NCBI GenBank assembly: GCA_018296165.2
Contig: JACKQL020000011.1
Span: forward strand, 310,001-374,000
Source: Termitomyces sp. T153
Taxonomy: Eukaryota; Basidiomycota; Agaricomycetes; Agaricales; Lyophyllaceae
DNA length: 64,000 bases
Reading direction: 5' to 3'
The position numbers and the translations under genes were made by a program. Of the stretch, positions 60,020-64,000 are shown piece by piece. Positions within the stretch are counted from its first letter, which is position 1. Every line of letters begins with the position of its first letter. The notes below the pieces were generated by a model. That model was given only the letters and a program-made list of their open reading frames with translations. It did not search any database and was not told the DNA's origin.

Positions 60020-61402
60020 ACTGTCCTTTAGAGAATTGGCAAGCTCAATGTCAGAGTCATTGGCAAGGGCTTGAGAAGCTGGGTAAATAGAAGATGAAGT
60101 AACAGAGAAGTATTGTACCTTACCTCAGAAGAAACTTGGAGATTGCCAAAAGAACTAGTCTTCTCAACTTCAGAAGGACCTAGAACTTTGTCTAGGCATT
60201 TCAGCCATGTAGAGAGGTGGCAAAAAGTCTGAAGGCCAATATCAAGAGAATAAAGTTGTTGCTGGGCAACAAGGTCAATTGCCTCTCAATGCTTTTAGAG
60301 TTTGGCCTGCAGGGCCACTGTTTTTATCAAGAAGGCAATTTTTGAGTTCCACATCAATCTGACCAAGCAAGGCAAGCATGGCATCACTGCCAAGCTTGAG
60401 ATTGGCTAAGGAAGGATCAGAAAAAGCAAAATAAAAGAGATCAGGAGGGCTCACTCAGAGAGGGAGTGACTTTAACATTTTCTGGTTTGGATTTGCCCTT
60501 GGGCTTTGCCTGTGGATAAGGCAAAAGAAGCATCAATTGATCAAAACATTGTATAAGGAATGCCATTTGAAAAGTAGAAAACTTATTAGCCTTCCACCAA
60601 GCAGGAGTCAAACCAAGCATCTCAATGTCACAAGCCTCATGCTGATGGTGCTGTTGCTAATCTGGGTCAGAGAGAGAATAGAGTAAAGTTAGAAACTCAC
60701 CTCCTATAACTCATGTTTGCACTGTTCTTCATGCTGATTGTTGTCCAGACAGATGAGAGCATCAGCAAAATAAAAGAAACATTGAATGTCAGGGGCATCA
60801 TCAGCAGTGAGATGGTCAAGCACAAACAATTTGGGTCAGGGCATCCACAAGCTCTTTCTGCTCTGACAGTCAGGAATGATCAGATTTGTCAGAGAAGTAC
60901 TAAGATGGGTGAGGAGTAGAAAGTAATGAAAATAGAAAAGAAACTTACCAGATGGGTCAGACCAATGTAATGGGCATGGTTGCCACCTGAACCTAGGAAA
61001 ACCTTTGCAGTATTGCAGATCCTGATGACAGCCAAAGCAAATAATGGCAGTTGTAGGGCTGCTATAATTGTTCTGTTAGCATTAAGCTTCACTGTGTGCT
61101 TAAGGTTGGCAAAATGGTCAGGAGTAACAAGAGTAACCAGTGCCAAGGGCCCAGATGCTTTGCTTGCAAGGTGTGGTTGGGATAACAACATTGACAAAAG
61201 GAGCCATGGAGTTGAAAGTCACAAAGTTGAGGGCTTTTATGCCTGACTGAAAGAGTGATCAAGTAAAGGGTATCAAGCTAACTTTTTCTATTGAGAAAGA
61301 AAGAAAGTTTTTTTTTCAAAGGGAAGCAGGAGTCAAACCTTGAAAAGGCTTACCCTGAGTGGTTGAGCTGACTGAGGACAGTCAGTAGTTGGTGTGGAGA
61401 GG
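60020..61402. other. 1.4 kb non-coding middle between the direct repeats
   Basis: No gag or pol coding sequence is seen. Two copies of AAGCAGGAGTCAAACC, at 60599-60614 and 61324-61339, read on the minus strand as a tRNA T-arm/B-box (GGTTTGACTCC). The end just before the right repeat is purine-rich (GGTGTGGAGAGG). It may be a non-autonomous TRIM/LARD-like element with nested tRNA-derived sequence. Confidence 0.35.
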
Positions 61403-61684
61403 TGATACAGTGGACTCAAACTTGAGACAAGAGGAAAAAGAAGTCCAACAACATTATATTATTATAATATGATATAGTGTACAAAAAAGGCTGAAAACTG
61501 TAAGCCAATACAAATGTCAAAAACTGTAGATGTGGACATACCCCAACAAAGTATAACTCCTGCACAAAAACAATGACAAAGCAGCCCAAAATTCAGTTGA
61601 CAATGCCAGGAAAATGAGCCATTAAGAATTGATGGCAGGGCACAGGACAAGTGGTAGTGCAATATAGCTAAAAACCAATCTTGG
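61403..61684 (+). repeat. Direct repeat, right copy (about 280 bp)
   Basis: This is the second copy of the 59750-60019 repeat, beginning TGATACAGTGG and ending CCAATCTTGG. The two copies differ at a moderate number of sites, so any insertion by LTR copying would be old. Confidence 0.7.
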
Positions 61685-62476
61685 ATAAATGATCTGAGAT
61701 TTATTTCTTAAGCTATTTGCTCTGTTCCCCAAATGCCAAACCAGCTTTCCAAAATCCAGAACTAGTCTCCCATCAACCATCAATGACCAGCTGAACCTAG
61801 CACTCAATGAATAGCAACAGTCTGCAGATCAAAGAGTGAGAGGGAGGAAGGACTAAGGATTAGCAAAAATGTTGACATGATTGGCAACCTGAATAGCTGA
61901 CACCAAGATAGGTGCCAAGCCAGGCCATCAACATGTTAACAGCTAGTCCAGTGAGAAACTCCTATTTGACTGCCTTGCTAGCTCACCATATCTATGGCTT
62001 TGTCACCATGGCAAGGAAGAAACTAAGTACTGAAAAAGGAGGGATAAGCTGGAAAGTAGGAAAGCGAGGAAAAGTACAAACTACAGACTGCCAAGACCTG
62101 GCCATGCAGTGCTATGATGCCCAGCCCACCAACTGAATAACTGCACACCCAAACAACCAAAAGCATGCAAGAATAGGCTGGTCCATGCACAAAGGAGGAG
62201 GTATAAAAAGGGTGGAATTTCAAGAGAGTTGGCAGGCAATTACCTAATATGGCTTGGAGGTCCCTAGGGAGTGGGCTTCTTAGGCTTATGAGTAACTAAT
62301 AGCTTCAGGCTCACAATTTGGAATTTCATATCATTTGAGCCTTGTTTGATGGTTTGGCCTGGTCAAATTTAGAACTCAATCAATAAAAATATCTATTTTA
62401 CTACATTGGCTTGTTTTTAACAAAACTCAAATTCCAATTTGCATCACTATTGACTAGAGCTAGAACAGTACTAGTT
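61685..62476. other. CpG-poor sequence, nothing recognised
   Basis: A TATAAAAAG motif near 62202 follows an AG-rich run, but no gene lies downstream. I see no protein match. Confidence 0.25.
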
Positions 62477-62533
62477 GACATCAAAAAACAAGCAGTAACA
62501 CAGGACACATCAAAAGGCAAGTAGTAATACATG
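62477..62533. repeat. Imperfect tandem duplication of about 27-30 bp
   Basis: The unit at 62477-62503 (GACATCAAAAAACAAGCAG then TAACACAG) is followed directly by a similar unit at 62504-62533. Just downstream, GGTTCAAGCCC at 62563-62573 resembles a Pol III B-box, but no properly spaced A-box was found. Confidence 0.4.
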
Positions 62534-64000
62534 ACTATGGTGTGATGGTAACATGCAATGCAGGTTCAAGCCCTACTAGGTCCAGTTTTTATGAGGTTGT
62601 TGGTTTGATCCTTTGGAAGTGTTATATGCCCAAAGCTTTCATATAGTGAAAATAGCTGGAAAGCACATCAGGTTGCAATCAATAATTACCCTTCTTAGTT
62701 TGCCAGATACCTCATACATGCACCCAAGATCAAGATTAAAGTCACAAAAATGTCACTGAAACATTCATCCTCTCCTTCAATGTTTTTTCAGCTCTAGAAT
62801 AAGTTACAAATGAGCACCCCTACAATAGAAAAAGCCACTCTGTCTAAGACTATAGTCAAAGCCACTGCCAGCACCAACACTACAAAGAGTAAGGAACAAC
62901 TCAAAGTAAGTAAAAAATTAGTTTTGTGTTGCTGACTGATGCTTTTCTTTTATGTATCAGATAAAAAACTATGTATAAGTTATCCAATATCGATACTCAA
63001 GTTCTAATGTGCTTATTCTTTATCAGGTCTGATGTTTTTGCAAATCCAGCTCCAGTTGCAGTTTTCTGGCTCCATATTCTGCAGTCTTGAATACTTTGCC
63101 TGTCAATATTTGACATGAAGCAGTCATCACTCCCACAACAATCACTGCTATACCTGCTCTTGCTCTCCAACTGGCCATTCCATCTTCAACAAGCTCAAAT
63201 CTCCCCATGGCACTGCACCTACCTCCAGTAATACTTAATATTGGTTCTATGCAGATTTTAAAGGTACCACAACTGACTACCAAACCTCCAAAGGAGCTGG
63301 GCTCAAAAAAACCAAAAAAGGCATCAGCAGGCAAGGCAAATAATGTGAAGTATGTCATCTATGATCTTTTCTGAGTTCATACTTGCAATCATCATTTACA
63401 GAAGCATCTGCAAGTGTGAATGGATTAAACAGAATACAATAGGTGTGGAGTACAAAGTTCACCAAGTATTGGGAGTCCCTCAATGCTTAAGATCATCAGG
63501 TATGCAAAATCAATTCATTTTACTCAACAAATGGCTTATTTATTTCTCAGAAGTATTGCATGCTTGTGAACTCAAAATCATGGTATTGTTTCTTTCAAGT
63601 TGTTTACTAGTGTCAATGCAAATTTGATCATTAATAGATTCAAATTTGTATCAACAATATAGCTTTCTTTGTTCCACTTTGTGAGCCAGTATCTCTCTGT
63701 TCTCATACCCAAGTGATTCTGACTGTAATCTCCTCCAAGTCACTGTATTCAAGACAATGTTGTGTCAAACAGGTGGATGTTTATGCATTTATACATATGC
63801 ATGTGTATTGTATTAGTATTAGCTAATGAGTGCAATTGAGTGTAATTGAGACATATAATCATATATTAGTAACACCTCACTAATTGATGATTTTAGTTGA
63901 CCTTGCTTGATTTGTCTTGGTCAGAGTCCAAATGATCAAGGGCAGCTGAGCATATGTAGGTGGTGTTGATCTCCCTTGATTTCCCTTGTTCTTCCTATAC
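62534..64000. other. CpG-poor repeat-island sequence to the window end
   Basis: No gene was recognised. A lysine-rich open stretch on the plus strand near 62800-62910 (STPTIEKATLSKTIVKATAS) and another near 63280-63340 could be parts of a transposon protein. The sequence ends still inside the CpG-poor island. Confidence 0.3.

Noticed and set aside
62538..62573. A-box/B-box pair suggesting a tRNA or SINE head
   Set aside because: The GGTTCAAGCCC is a fair B-box, but the A-box candidate is only 25 bases away, too close for a tRNA.

Overview
The window is nuclear DNA of a filamentous basidiomycete, most likely an Agaricomycete. Its genes are dense, on both strands, and cut by many short introns of about 45-70 nt. 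Its proteins read as basidiomycete orthologues: a Gti1/Pac2 (WOPR) regulator, a Scw1/Whi3-like RNA-binding protein, S53 sedolisins and a fungal flavin monooxygenase. No bacterial-type operons, CRISPR arrays, rRNA genes or convincing tRNA genes were seen.

Region 1 (about 0.2-50.0 kb) is normal CpG-containing gene space. In order it holds: eIF3 subunit M (-); two tandem secreted sedolisins (+,+); a gene-poor stretch with a CpG-poor repeat patch near 8.3-9.2 kb; the splicing factor Tls1/C9orf78 homologue (-); a 3 kb gap with a MITE-like inverted-repeat element; a WOPR regulator (+); a disordered hypothetical protein (-); dynein light intermediate chain (-); TIP41 (+); TAF12 (-); RRS1 (+); an SPRY-domain protein (-); RNA polymerase III subunit RPC11 (+); an RRM protein (+); a flavin monooxygenase with an NTF2-like N-terminus (+); DNA primase large subunit (-); PP4 regulatory subunit 3/Psy2 (-); TOM20 (+); a SET-domain protein (+); a second long disordered protein (-); and a CLPTM1-family membrane protein (-). 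Most are single-copy housekeeping genes with no shared pathway. Several are head-to-head with very short shared upstream regions: DLIC/TIP41 88-89 bp, TAF12/RRS1 118 bp, PSY2/TOM20 298 bp.

Region 2 (about 50.2-64.0 kb) is a transposon graveyard. CpG nearly disappears and TG/CA are abundant, the pattern expected from long-term cytosine methylation and deamination. It contains two 5'-truncated LINE copies. The second is open for about 760 codons with only two in-frame stops, although its RNase H-like domain has lost the recognisable catalytic residues. Next come a decayed CACTA (En/Spm) Tnp2 transposase, a pair of about 275-bp direct repeats flanking a 1.4 kb non-coding middle, and weak tRNA-like repeat fragments.

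The most unusual gene structures are microexons. A 7-nt exon lies inside the zinc ribbon of RPC11. Matched 10-nt and 22-nt exons occur in both sedolisin paralogues, one of which also carries an extra intron. Two or three introns appear to use GC-AG borders. Exon joins were worked out by eye from splice signals and family conservation; exact lengths and UTRs need transcript data.
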